DNA of 64,000 nt from Macquaria australasica (Eukaryota > Chordata > Actinopteri > Centrarchiformes > Percichthyidae), in assembly GCA_005408345.1 (NCBI GenBank), contig SEMN01000939.1, positions 62,001 through 126,000 on the forward strand, given 5' to 3'. Shown here in pieces: positions 11,906 to 24,500 of this stretch. The translations under genes and the position numbers were made by a program. Below the pieces are notes generated by a model. The model saw only the letters and a program-made list of their open reading frames with translations. It made no database searches and was not told where the DNA came from. Position 1 is the stretch's first letter. Each line of letters begins with the position of its first letter.

Positions 11906-13810
11906 ATTGCTGTTCGTCGCTTTTTTTTTTTAACCTTTTCCAAAGGCATGTTAAAGATTGTTCTTACTGCATTTTGAAGAATTGGAGTTAGCAGGCAACA
12001 AAATGTATATCGCTAGTTGATCTGAAGACTGAATGCTGTTGTTCAAAAGACTCATTCTTTAGAGCCAGAACTGGACATGACTGCGTCTATAAATCCATTT
12101 TGTAGACACAAATACTTAATTGCTAAGATGACTGGCATGCTTTAAATTGTGAGTGGGGTTTGAGACTCTAAGAAATCTACTCGATTAAGTGTAGTACAAA
12201 GGTGGATTGCTTTATGGCACAAACCAGGAAGACGGTGCTGTTCTTGGTCGATGATGGAACCAGAAATCTCGCACGCTGTCGGTCACTTATTTAGTAACAA
12301 GTTTGAATGGTAGACCTTCATCAGGGGAGATTAATCGTACCTGTTGAATGTTCCTTCTTGTTTAAAAAAAGTTGTGAAGATTTCATGGTGTGAAGTCTAT
12401 TCTGGCTCAATGGGTTAAAAAGGGGGAAATGGAAAATCCCTTGCACTGTTTATATTAATTACACTATGAGAAAGGACCTGTGGCAACATCCCTTTGACTG
12501 GGATGGATTTTGAGACACGCCACCGTTGTTCCTGTTAAAACTTGCTAAAAGTACCTTGAGGATTCATAATGCAGATCGGCAGTATGTTGTACAGTCAATA
12601 GCTATGTCCAAAACTGTCTATATAAGTATACTTTTTATACTAGCAGGAATTTATGCTAAATGTGTGCAAAGGAATCAAACTGCAACTTTAAAATGGATAA
12701 TTAAACCTCACAAAGAGACGATGTTTCAATTTGTTTTTCAAGCCCGAAAAGGCACACAATACTGAATGAACCCTGGCTGGGAGGAAGAAAAGAGGAAAGG
12801 AATCCAAAAGTTTAATTTTTTATTTTTTATTTTTTCCAGCCTTGAGAAGCTCCTCCATTTTCTTTTGTGCATTGCATTGTTGTAGAACAGTATACACATC
12901 AACGGCACACTCAATAGGCTTTTCAGTGTGAACACAAATCAGTTACTTGATAGACGTATAGTATGGATTTTAGACACAGCTAATGTTATGTGTGTTGAAT
13001 ACATAAGATGGTTCATTGCCATGTGTGCTGTTGAGGGTGTAAAATATACAGGGAAGTTCTCCTGCTAACGGTGGATGTTTTGCTGTAATAGGCTTTCAGT
13101 AGCTTCAACCTTGATTTAAAATGATAGAAGCGAATGGTAAAAGTTGATTTCTACCAGTTTTTCACCAAACCTTGAGTTACCTGAGGGGCACTTGCACTGA
13201 AGCAAGGTTGATCAAAGAATTCATGTTATAGAGATGAACGTCTGAATGTCTCCAAAAGACGAGTGGTTAGTTCACAACATTAATTACCATTAGTTACCAG
13301 TGAATTCCTTAAATTAGTGAGCCTTAAGGTTTAAAATTGTACTTTTAATTTACTCAGCTGAGGAAGAGCATGCACATGTCACTGTTAAATTCTCTATTGG
13401 AAAACCATCTCAAGGATTTCATTCTTAGCTGTTGATTACAGTACAAGGCACAATATTGTAAAAAGCATTTTTTTAAATCAGAAAAGAGCCACGACTTGAA
13501 CCCAATTCATCTCCTAGCAACTACTTCATCCAATGATGAGCCAGAACAAGGAGATCAAAATGGAGAAGTGCCTCAGACATTTAACAGCCTCTTTAGTAAA
13601 TCATCTTACCAATCCTATACTGCTGTAGCCAACACATTTAACTACTAAATTAAGACACAATCAAGACATTATTATTAAGTACTAATACTTATTATTCCTG
13701 CTATCTTGACTTTTTAATGATTTAACTTAGATTTGCAGATGTAAATCATGATTCTTCTTCACTATTTTTGCCGTTGAGGGCAGAAATGCTTTGGCGTAAC
13801 TCTGTAAAGC
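11906..13810. other. Convergent igf2bp3/gpnmb intergenic region, including the gpnmb 3'UTR
   Basis: No gene is recognised here. The right part should hold the 3'UTR of gpnmb (minus strand). Minus-strand AATAAA hexamers, seen as TTTATT on the plus strand, occur at 12819-12824 and 12827-12832 and would give a UTR of about 1 kb, but neither is proven. The left part may extend the igf2bp3 UTR. Confidence 0.4.
12720..12812 (+). repeat. Copy B of the ~95-bp duplicated segment
   Basis: Second copy of the segment at 10709-10816. It lies past the candidate igf2bp3 polyadenylation signal and directly beside the candidate gpnmb polyadenylation signals on the other strand. Confidence 0.9.
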
Positions 13811-16800
13811 CTACAGGCGGCGTCTCTCAGTCAGCAGGTGGTGGCTCTCCTCACTGGAGGGGAAGAGTGCCTCCCTCAGACGGACCAGGCGACCTCCGGC
13901 CCCAGCATGGCCGCAGGCGTCCTCCACCAGCGACCTACGAATGGGACGGTACACCTTGTAACGCCTGGGAGAGAGGGAAAAGTGAGATAAGGGGTAGGAG
14001 GATGGAAGAGGGAAATATTTGGTGAGGGATGGCCAAAGAAAGAGCAGGAAGAAATTACCCACTGACCTTTTGTAAATGCATGTCCCCATGCTATAGTATG
14101 TAGTGTATATACTCCTGCATGTTATGACTACTCACCTGCAGACCAGGTAGGCAATGAATGCAAAGACAGCCACCAGCACAGTGCTGGAAGAGAGCACCAC
14201 CTCTGCAGCGTGAGAGGTCTTGGACACTACAGGGACAGAGAACAGCAGTGAGAGGGACAGACACAACCAGACAGACAGAGAACATCAACCTGTCCACTTT
14301 CTACAAAGCTGCTAGTTAAAGAGAATGGATTTATTATGAGACCACTTTTCAGAAAGATAAATCAATCATTTGTGAACGTGCGTAAGATATGAGAGTAAAT
14401 GTCTTTGTGTAACTGACCAGGTGTATCCTGGGACTTGTTGATGGTGACAGTGGTGGTGGTCAGGGCCAGGCTGCTGGAGTCCTCCAGGGTGATGTTGACA
14501 CAGTAAGTGCCAGGCTCCAGAAAGGTTCGGCTGAGATGCACTTCACACTCTGACGATGCCGGCACGTCATCGCATATAATGTTACGCACCTGAGTGCAGC
14601 TGGAGTCTGACACGATGGTGCAGGCTGAGGTGGGGTTGCTGAGGATGAGGATAGGGAAAGATGAAAGGTTAAATTAAATGACCAAGAATTTTTTTAAATC
14701 TAAAACTTTGTCTTTTTAAGAAACCTTTTTCATGTGTCACCAAACGTCCATATTACATCTGTAAGAACTGGAAGGTTTTCAACTCTTCACAAATACGCCC
14801 CCAGTGATGCAAGACATTCTCAAGCCAAAAAGCAACTGACAAGACAATAACACAATTACAGTACATTGAACTGTGTTATGACTTGACTAGATTATCTAAT
14901 AAATCTCTAATTTCCTAGTTTGCTTATCATGATTGGGAAACTTTGGCTCCGGATGATAAAATAAAATTTTGAAATGATTTAATTCCCATTTAACTGGAAT
15001 GTCATCAATCTCTGTGTTGTATTGATTTATTTTTTTAAGCTAGAAATGTCAATGAAAGTCTTTAAAACACATTTTAAATGCTATTACTGAGAGAAAATGT
15101 GTCACTTCATGATGCCTGAAAAGCTGTCTTTCTGGAGATACAATTCTGGATTTCACCCAGCAGAGGTCAAGAAAAACACTCATATAAACTTAGTCTGTTT
15201 AACATTCATAAAAGAAGTGATAATAAATTACTTATATACTCACTTGCCCAGACATTTCACCAGGAAGCTGATGTCGGTGTTGGTCACTCTGGAGGCCGAC
15301 ACGTCCACAATGCGACTGTTTGGCTGGCGGTTCAGTGCGTGCTTGGGCTCTGCGCAGAACAGAGTAATGCAGTTGGTTTTAGATGTGTAATCATCTTCTC
15401 ATGACATTAAAATGATGAAGCTCGAATGTTTGTTTGTGTGTTTGACTCCGCAAAGACAGGTTTTAGGGAGGAAAAACTGAACCATATAAATAAGGATTAA
15501 CAATTTTGATATAAAATTATGATCCTTCCATCACATAAACAAGTGACTGTACGAAATTTGATTCATTTTTTTTTGTTGATTTGTGCAAAAATCACTATAG
15601 AACTCAATTTAAGACACAAAAGGCCAGTTATATGATAACCACTGACTGGATATTCGCCCTGCTGACTGGGTGACTGGAGCTCTGTTCTGCTCAGTGGAGC
15701 TGCCTTTCCTTTAACAGCTGGACAACAGAGTCACTTGTCTACTTGTTTACTTGAAAATTAAAATGAAAAGAAGGGATTAGAGTTACAGTTACATTTTGGA
15801 AGTGTGGAATCATACTATTATTATAACCCACCACTCCAATTATATTTTAAAGCCACCATGTGTGCGATTTAAAAATGTCTGACTTTGGTGCCATCCGGTG
15901 GTAGTATCATAAAAGACATTGTGACAGAAAGCAATACAGAATGCTGTGAAAATGCTGATTAAGTTTTTAATCCCGCCCCACAAATTCATCAAAGTAGTGT
16001 TAAATTATACGTATGTCATGAGATTACACACTGAAAAGGAAACTGCAGCCTCCCACCTACCAATAATGGTGATGTTGCCCATGAAGGTCCCATGGACGTA
16101 GCGGAAGCACTCGTTGCTGTTGAGGCGTCTGGTGTAGAGCCAGGCCAGGGTGGTGGGGTTGGATTCTGGAGTCTCACTGACAACAGTAAGGGGGAGGGGC
16201 TCCGTGGTGGGCACGCCTGATGTCATGGCAACGGTAGAGGAGGAGGGGAGGGGCCGGCTGGTGCTGGGTGGCGCTGGATCAAGGAAGTGGCAAGATATGG
16301 ACTCACTGGACAAGAATGTGTGTATGGGATGCATGCAAGTATTTTATATTCAAGTTATTGACTCTTTAATAATATGCAATGAGCTCCTGCTCAGATACAC
16401 TTCCTCTGTCTGTCTCGCTGTCTTACACAAACATAAACAAACACAAACACACTGTTAGCTGTGGAACTCACCCTGTGTGGTCTCCATCTTGATAGTACTA
16501 GCATGAGTACCCGGTGGAGCTGTGGGAGCCTCTGGACGAAGAGACACACAAAGTTATGATACATCTACTTTTGTGAAGTCACACTTCAATGATCTGTGCA
16601 GGGAAAGTCACGTCTTGCTTTGTCTCGTCTCCATTAAGGTCAGACTGCAGAATCCAGTGTCCTGCCCGAGGTTAGCAGGGTTAATGCTTGCCCCGGTCAG
16701 TTCATCCAAATTACAAACTTACCTCTAGTGGTACATACCATGCAGATAGTTTTGGTTTTATTTGCCCAAGATTTGAGATATCTCTCCCTGAGATGTCTAC

Positions 16801-19800
16801 TCCCAGTTCACATAAAATGGAGGTGATGTGCTTAAGGCATTGAAAAATTAGAGTAGTTAAAGAAGTTCAATGGAACTACTTTCTATAAAGGAAATAGTCC
16901 CTGAATGGTCTCTAAAAATCTCAGAAACATATCTCAAAACCTGGGCAAACAAAACCCAAACTATCTGAATGCCTAGATAGTAGTATGTGAGAAGATAGAT
17001 TTTTAGTAATTTGGGTGAACTGACCCTTTAAGGACAACACCTTTACCTGCTAGACCATCCTGTTGTTAAAGTGTGAAAACAGTTGCATAATGTCTTCTGT
17101 GGGTGTAGAGGGAGCTTTCAAAAGTCTGAGAAAATACCACTGCTGGTGTCATCGTGGGTATCTGAGCTCGGGCTTGGAGACTTCAGATTCTTTACAGCAA
17201 GTCTGTGTTACAAACTGAGGTCAGTTTAAAAGACGTAGACATTTACCAGGCAGGGAGGGTCTAACAAATGACGCTATCAAGTTTCATTGTGGGAATTGCA
17301 GGATCCAGCAAAACTCAGCCTCTGCTGCATCGATTTTGACCATTCTTTTTCTTAATGTGACTCTTGTGAGTCCCCCAACTTTATGGAAGTGTAATACTAA
17401 ATTTACTGGAGTTCTCCTTTAAGGTCTCTAAATCTGAGCCACAATTAACAGACCTGTTTTAGGCCATCAAGTATATTAGAGTGCGGGAGGCTGGATGTAT
17501 ACTTGTGTACATGTCAGCTGTGCAGTGACGGTATGCACATTTGTTCCAGTGTGAATGATTGAAGAATGAATGAGGTGCCTACACACTAACTAGCTTAAAA
17601 CATAGAGCTTCTTATGTGTAAGATTTGAAATGTTTCACCTCTGCCCACTGGTGGCCATATCTATGTGTCTCTGTCCAGTACCTGTGGGAAGGGGTGGCGT
17701 GGGGGTGGCAGCAGTGGGCGGACACTCTACAGGGAACGCTGCCTCCACCACCAGCTTCACACTCATGCTCCCCAGCCTGCTGTAAGTGTGTGTGGTCACG
17801 TCGCGGCGTGTCACCAGCTGGTTGCCATCTCTGAAGTCCCAGATGTAGTCAATGGCGGCGGCGGTTTTGAGGTAGCCGCTGGGGTCATGGAGCTGGACTT
17901 TAAAGACCACGTCCTCACCACGAAAGAAAACATTCTCAGACTGGTTGACCGCAGCCTTCTGGGAGATGGTGACTGCCACTGGGATCTTATCTAAGAGAGA
18001 GTGTGTAGGGGAGTCATAAATAATTCATTCTGTAGGTTTCTCCTTGTACTTGTCTGTTTGGCTGAAACACGCCGACAGATAAAGTTGTACAAGCTGAATG
18101 TTTGTCTCCACCTGTGACGTAGAAGACGGTGTTGTCAGTGGTGAGGGGGCTGTACTTCCTGCGCTCACGTTTCCTGTAGACCATGACCTCCATGACCTCT
18201 GCCCCCAGAGGGATGTTGGTGGTGTTGATGGTCACACTGGAGGAGGAGCCATCACATGTCTCGTAGTACCGGCCTGGGACAAACAGAGAAGACGAATGGA
18301 GAGAAAAACAGTTACTTGATTTTGTCTTTGCGTGTGCATGTGTGCAAATCTGTAAACCTATGCGTTCTCACCCATTGCGTGCCACACGTAGACGTAGCTC
18401 TTGCGTCTCCAGTCATTGCTCTGAGGGAAGGGCTTCCCATCAGGGAACACATTGCATTTCATCATGTCTGTGCACTTTCCAAAGCCATAGTCGTCCAACC
18501 AAGAAGTCCAGTTGTACACGTAACCAGAACGCACCTGTCCATTGGCTGCTCAGAAGAGAAGAGAATGATGCAAAAGATTGTGTTATTTAAAAACAAACAA
18601 AAAATCCAAGCTGCACTAATTAATATTTTTATATCAACAATGGGTCAAATGACTACTTGTAATGTGAAAGGGGTCGCTCATAGTGTCAAATCCTGTAGAT
18701 AATTGTCTCCCAACATAGCAGTTCCCCCTCAGTTCTGTGGACCATTTTAGCCTCTTTCAGCTAATTGTTTTGGTTTTAGGGCCTGCAACTTTATTGTTTT
18801 GGTTCAGTCTCACCACCCTTGTTTCTGGCAGCAGCAGGCAGTTGTTTTCAGCAAAGTATCTTGTCCATTCACTGTACACTACCTTTTCAGCACCAAACGT
18901 TAATGATGAGCTAAAAGGAGAGTGAATGTTGGACTTACATTTACCACATTAACAGAAACACAACTCCAAGTGAATGCAAATGTTGCTCTTTGTCTGCTGG
19001 ATGTGTAAAAAGGCAAATGTTTGGTAAGACATTCACCACATCAACTTTATGAGGTGATTATACAATTTGTTGTGCTGCCTCCCAGTGGCCAAGAAATTAA
19101 TTAATACTACTTTAAATGTGCTTGTGTAAACATTTTTTTTATTACTACGCTCCTTTGATAATTGTTTTGTTTGATGTATGGCTGTCTAATATGGTGCAGT
19201 GGCGTTTTGTGGTGGACAGTGATGTAATGTGTTTGAAGGCGTGGCCTGGCCGGGCTTTTTGGCAGCACCTGAGGCCTCCAGCTCCGTACCATCTTCACAG
19301 TGCTCATCCCATACAAGGTCCCCATTGGCATCCTCCTTCTGACATGGAGGGTACTCCAGCTTCGCAGTGAAGGAGATGCAAGAGCCGTTGAGAGCCGGAC
19401 TGTCGCTGGTCAGACGAACCTTGGGTTTACCTGCAGAAAAGTGGATGTTCCAGGTGATAAAACTCAAAACATAATAGGAAGAATTCAGAGGAAAAAGACG
19501 ACTTTACTCACCTCTGTGGTGCATGAGCTCTTTTGGCTTTGGGTTTAGTGGAGGGTAGAGGTAATCATCCCATGGGTTGGTGTCAGGATCCCAGCCAGGG
19601 ACTGGTGGAATTGGAAATGGAAACTTCCCTGCTCCTGCATGCTTGTGGGGGAACATGTCACCAACTGCTGGAGACAGAGAACAAAGCACATTTGAAGACT
19701 CCCAGGCCCCTTAAAATGCGCACATGGAGGGAAACTGATTGTCCAGGGTCCCCAGATGAAAATGTTTTGTTTTATTAGTTTATAGTGCACATTTAGAGGG

Positions 19801-21323
19801 ATATATCGGAAATGTTCCATACCTTTCATTTTGGAAAAACTTGCAGAACATGTCTTAATTTCTTCATTGTTGTAATTCAAGGTAATTTTCTACTTAATTG
19901 AAGTTTATTTTGAAAGACATCACTAATGATCTCAAGAGTAGGTCCAAAATAGTTTTTAAGTCTTGGCTATGATTAATGAATTTTTCATTTTGTCATTAAA
20001 CTTTTTTTTTTATCATGAAAACTTTCTGCTGTGCCACCTGACATGCAGTGTAGAAAATAATGAAAACCTATGAATGTATGAAAACCATCTGAAAAGAAAT
20101 CATCTGACTTTGGAGTCCTTTAATAGAGAGATTTATCCCTACTCTACATGATGTGGGAATCCTTTTGAGGTTTAGGCTTCTAAATAATAATGATGAGACC
20201 AGGTTTTCTCTAGATGGTAGTTTCAAATCAAATATTTTACTAAACGCTCCCTCTGACTGAAATGCAGATGGAAGGCTACAGCACACAATACAAAGGCATA
20301 AAACTGAAAAAAAAAATGTGTGGAAAATTTGGAATAACCTTTTAACACCACGCATATCAGATAATAGTATCTGGCTCTAGGCTTACACGTTTATTATGAT
20401 TTTGAAGAAACTGATCTGATCCTACCAAATGTATTTTATTTGTTAATTATATTGTTCTCTATAACTCCATGCCTTTGTTTCTGGCTTCTGTCTTAATTTA
20501 GACTTCAGCTGACTGACATATTTTAAGGGTCAAACATGGATGGCAGAGGAAAACAACAAATTCCATCTCAGTGATTTGATTAAAGCAAAAAGACTCCAGA
20601 AATCTGTGGGAACATCTTTGTATGAGCAGAAATCTGTGCAGATAATTAGCTCATGTCAGGACAAACAGACATTTTAAACTAAATATGTAGTTGTTTAAAA
20701 AAAAACGTTACATTTGTTGTTTGTATATTAATAACGTTTAATAAATATATGTTTTTGAATTGTCTGAGGCTTATTTTCACTTTGGAATCATCTGTGACGC
20801 CAGCTGGACATTATTGTAAATTACATAGGTCTGTTTTCTATTTTTATGGATATATAACCGTTTCCTTTGTGTGGATACTTTTCTATCAGACCCGGACACC
20901 GTCAGCCAGGACACGCGCCTTAATTAAGCTCATGGGACTCTGAGTGCAGACAGCTGATGACAGGACAGGTATGTTACAGACACTGCGAGACAAATATCCA
21001 ATATCAAAAGTCCACTTCACCCTTAATAACTACTGCGCCACAACATTTTTTTAAAGTCAACACCAATAAGAATGAATTCATTTCTGTGATTTCACTGTGA
21101 ATATTAAAATGTCAGTAGGACATTTAGTAAATACATGATGAGTTTGCAGTTGATGTTTTTACATCAGATCTCCTCAGACTCACTGTTTAAAACACTGCAT
21201 CATTACTTCACTTAGATAAGCTGACTGTCCAACTTTAAAGCAGCACCACTTACTTTTGCGTCCATCAGCTTGGTAAACAAAGCAGGCACAAACCAGGAGA
21301 AAAACACACCGCAGGGCTTCCAT
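13811..21323 (-). CDS. gpnmb: gpnmb, transmembrane glycoprotein NMB (complete, 12 coding exons)
   Basis: Type I glycoprotein of melanosomes, lysosomes and the cell surface, paralogous to PMEL. Exons in coding order: 21254-21323, 19512-19667, 19269-19430, 18372-18545, 18112-18273, 17682-17990, 16472-16531, 16061-16273, 15244-15349, 14418-14638, 14136-14226, 13811-13964. All phases match, giving 625 codons against 572 in human as I recall it. Signal peptide about 1-20 (MEALRCVFLLVCACFVYQ). The N-terminal region includes LTSDSPALNGS, QKEDANGDLV, YVYNWTSW and FPDGKPFP. The PKD domain lies about 242-330 (IDYIWDFRDGNQL). A Pro/Ser/Thr-rich stretch follows at about 335-405, then a kringle-like Cys-rich region with ECFRYVHGTFMGN. 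The transmembrane helix is about 554-574. The tail has YRPI (580-583), like the human hemITAM Tyr motif, and an acidic dileucine ESHHLL (614-619). The human RGD is not seen. The end of exon 3 (19269) is the least certain boundary; donor 19283-19282 is an in-phase alternative. Confidence 0.95.
16730..17440. repeat. Probable interspersed teleost repeat in a gpnmb intron
   Basis: The intron between exons 16472-16531 and 17682-17990 holds a long non-coding block with wording I associate with a widespread fish repeat (for example TCATCGTGGGTATCTGAGC and AGTTTCATTGTGGGAATTGC). This rests on recognition alone; no second copy was noticed in this window. Confidence 0.4.
18830..19020 (+). repeat. Dispersed repeat family R1, copy 1 (internally deleted)
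   Basis: Shares GAGCTAAAAGGAGAGTGAAT, a preceding ACTACCTTTTCAGCACCAAA-type block and a following (A)AATGTTGCTCT..GGATGTGTAAA end with the copy at 45820-46075. It lies in a gpnmb intron and lacks the middle of the element. Confidence 0.7.
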
Positions 21324-21514
21324 TTCTACTGTTCAGCAGGAAAAAATAGTGGCAAATATGTGTCCAAAAAGAAAAAGCCTTTCCACCTCCTAAAATAGTT
21401 GATGTGTTCGCCGACGGGGCTTGTCCCTCTCTCTGCTCGCCCAGCTCTGCCAGCACTTCCCCTCTGCTTGTCCTGATGTCCAATAATTTAATCTGGGGCC
21501 GCTGAGCGCACAAA

Positions 21515-21521
21515 CATGTGA
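21515..21521 (-). promoter_or_regulatory. Candidate MITF/TFE E-box (M-box type) upstream of gpnmb
   Basis: On the gpnmb strand the sequence reads TCACATG, an E-box with the flanking T preferred by MITF/TFE factors, about 190-200 bp before the start codon. GPNMB is an established MITF target in mammals; use of this copy is inferred. Confidence 0.5.
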
Positions 21522-21536
21522 TGTTTCCTAACAAGA

Positions 21537-21594
21537 CGCATCTCATCCCTCATTAGTCTCCTGGACGCAGGAAACTCATGAGGGATGAGATGCG
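21537..21594. repeat. Perfect 17-bp inverted repeat upstream of gpnmb
   Basis: The arm CGCATCTCATCCCTCAT at 21537-21553 is matched exactly by its reverse complement at 21578-21594, with a 24-nt spacer. It lies about 215-270 bp upstream of the gpnmb start codon and could form a hairpin or a dyad binding site. Confidence 0.95.
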
Positions 21595-24500
21595 CACGGA
21601 CATGCCATATGCGCACGCCCCCTCTCCCTCTGCCCTGATAAGAAATGATTAAGGCTTTTAATTCGAAGGAGCGTTTATTCTGTCAGTAAAGTTGTCAGGC
21701 TGTGTGCTGCACAACATCGGCTTCATGATCACCTCTCGCGTTTACCTGTTTATTAGTTTACTGATTTATGATGTGCCTATTGTAAAAATATGATAATAAT
21801 GTTTGTATAATGTCTATAAACAGTTACTCGTGGTGCAGTGGAATGCCAATGACAAATGTCTCTCCTTAGGATACTTTTATTTTTTGAGAATTTAGGCCCC
21901 TTATCTTTGTCCTCAGCTTACAGGATTTGATTCTGAAACTTGATGGACTAAAAATAAATATCGTTTTATTTTGTATCCAAATAAAAACAATTTTATTTAT
22001 TGACTTATTTTGATCAGTTTCTCTGCCTGAATGGAGAAAGGTTTTGAATTAAAGGGACAAACACGTGCCTAAATTAATATTCAATATTTGTGATTACAGA
22101 ATTGCATTATAGAGAGTGTGAGTTATGTTTTCGTTGAATTCTTGCTTGAACGCCTAATAAATAACCTTAAATGTGCACATGATTGAATTATTTGATACAT
22201 CTGTCTCATCGAGCTGTGTCACGGTGAGACGCCCCGCATGGGTGCGTGAGACGTGATCGGTCCGAGCAGGTTGCGCCACAGCTCCTGAAAGCAGAAGGAA
22301 AGCGTGTGATGGGCAGCGGAGCTGTGTTTAGTTTTCAACACAGTCCAACATGTGATTGACGTCATTATTTTAGCGGGTCTCCTGCTGTCACAAGGAGAGT
22401 TTGGAAAGTGCTACAAAGGGCCCCCACACTGCAAATCTTACTCAAAATGTACATTTCTGTTCAAAAGTCAAAGAAAAAAAACACGTTTTCTTCTATCCTG
22501 CAACGCAGAGAGCAAACTCTTCTAAAGAACATCTGTTGTGTGACATTTTTGAAAAACATATCAAGATATTTAATTTACAAGTAGGACTAATCTAAAGTTG
22601 AAATTTCACTGAATGCACACACTATTGGGGATACTGCGGAGCTGAATGTATAGATAAAAACAATTATCTGTTACTTAATATTTACAATGTTAAATCCAAA
22701 GAGAAACAAAATAGAGGGAGCAGGATTTTTAAACTTTGAAACAAGAGGAAAAGCGCCTTAATATGTAGTATTATAATATGTATCTATTCTAATGCCCTTA
22801 CTGATCGATAATGATGTCAAGCGTTGAAAACCAATAACGCACTGACAGAAGCCTATCTGAAATTCATCCACGACATTCATATTCACCGAGACAAAACGAT
22901 TCGGTTATTCTAAACTGAAGGTGATCATGGTGATTTGTGTGTCTCTCGGGCTTGATGATTACACATGATAATCCATTTAATTGACTTCTTAAAGCCTCGC
23001 CCTCAAACTCAGTCGAATCGGCCCAGCTGTTTGGAAACCAAATTCATTAAAGAGCTGTAAAATCCTACTGTTCAATTATCAAACAGCGATCTTAAGGTCT
23101 AACAGACTTTGTTGCTGGCATTTCAGTGACATTTGTGTTTCATTAGGAGCTGATAAAGCCGATCAGCCTGTAACGAAACACACAAGTTACTAAACTGTTT
23201 TCATATGTGATCACATGTTGTCAGTATTATGTTAATAATTAATAATTAATAATGGATGAATGAAACAAAACATCACATGTTGAGCTTGAGGTTTCTTCTT
23301 CCAGTTCATTTAATCTATCTCCATGACAACCTGACAACAAACTCCATCCACTGATGAAGGCCGCGAGATGTAACCGAGAGCTCCGGAAGAAATCTAGTAA
23401 GTGTTTTTTTTTTTGTCAAAAAGACACGAAATGTAGAAGAAACGTCAGCGAGCATCAATACTGCTCATCCTCCAGTAGGGGGCAGCACCACTCCGCAGCT
23501 TCTCATGTTGTGAAACTGGAGAAGTTGTTGGGACCCTTTCAAGATATGGTTCCCAAACACACACATACATATACTCTCTCTGTCTCTCTCTTATTGGCAT
23601 GCATGTTGCTTTTACATTATTGCCACAGCTCAATTACACATTACTGAATATTACTTTTACAAGATAACAAAAATAAAATTGACAAACCATTACAAGGCAA
23701 CAAATAGCCTACTTTAAATAGTATGCTACAATCCTTTAGAACATAAATATACAGCTGAAACTGACTATTATTTTCATTATTTATTAATTTTTTCCCCCTT
23801 CAATTAATTGATCAGTCTTCTAGTCTATGTCAGAAACAGTGCAGAATGCCCAAGGTGACGCCTTGTTTTGTCTGACCAACAGTCCAAAACTCAGAGTTTA
23901 TAATCACAGAAGACCACAAAAAACAACAGATATTCACAGTTGAGATGTTGGAACAGCTTAGCTATTGGCTTATTGTCAATAATCAAAACTGTTGCAGGTT
24001 AATTTTATGTCAATCAACTTCCAGATAAATAAACTAATAGTTTTCTCTCTCTCTTTGTCTCTTCTTCAGCCCCGACAGAAGGCTCCAGACGTCACTGGTG
24101 GCAAAACAGAAATATGAATGAACAACAGCCCAGAAATGCATTGTGCAGCCAAAAGTCACAGTTATTCTCTCTCTCTCTCTGTGTGAGTGTGTGCGTGAGG
24201 GGTGGGGGGATGCATGCGAGTGCTTGTCGTGCCTTCTCATTTACAGCTCTGGCTGCTATTCGGATGGTGGAATGCAGGAACATTCCCGAGAATGTGGACT
24301 GAACCTTCAGTGTGTGTGTGTGTGCGCGTGTGGGTGTGGGTGTGTGTGTGTGTGTGTGTATGTGCATACGTGTGTGTCCATGTTCTTTTGGTGTTTATGT
24401 GTGTGTCTGCAAATGTTCTGGCAGTGGAAACTTTAATTCAGTGTGTGTTTTGGCTGCAGGATGGGACATATGGGAGTGTTCACTGTGCAGCACTGGAAAT

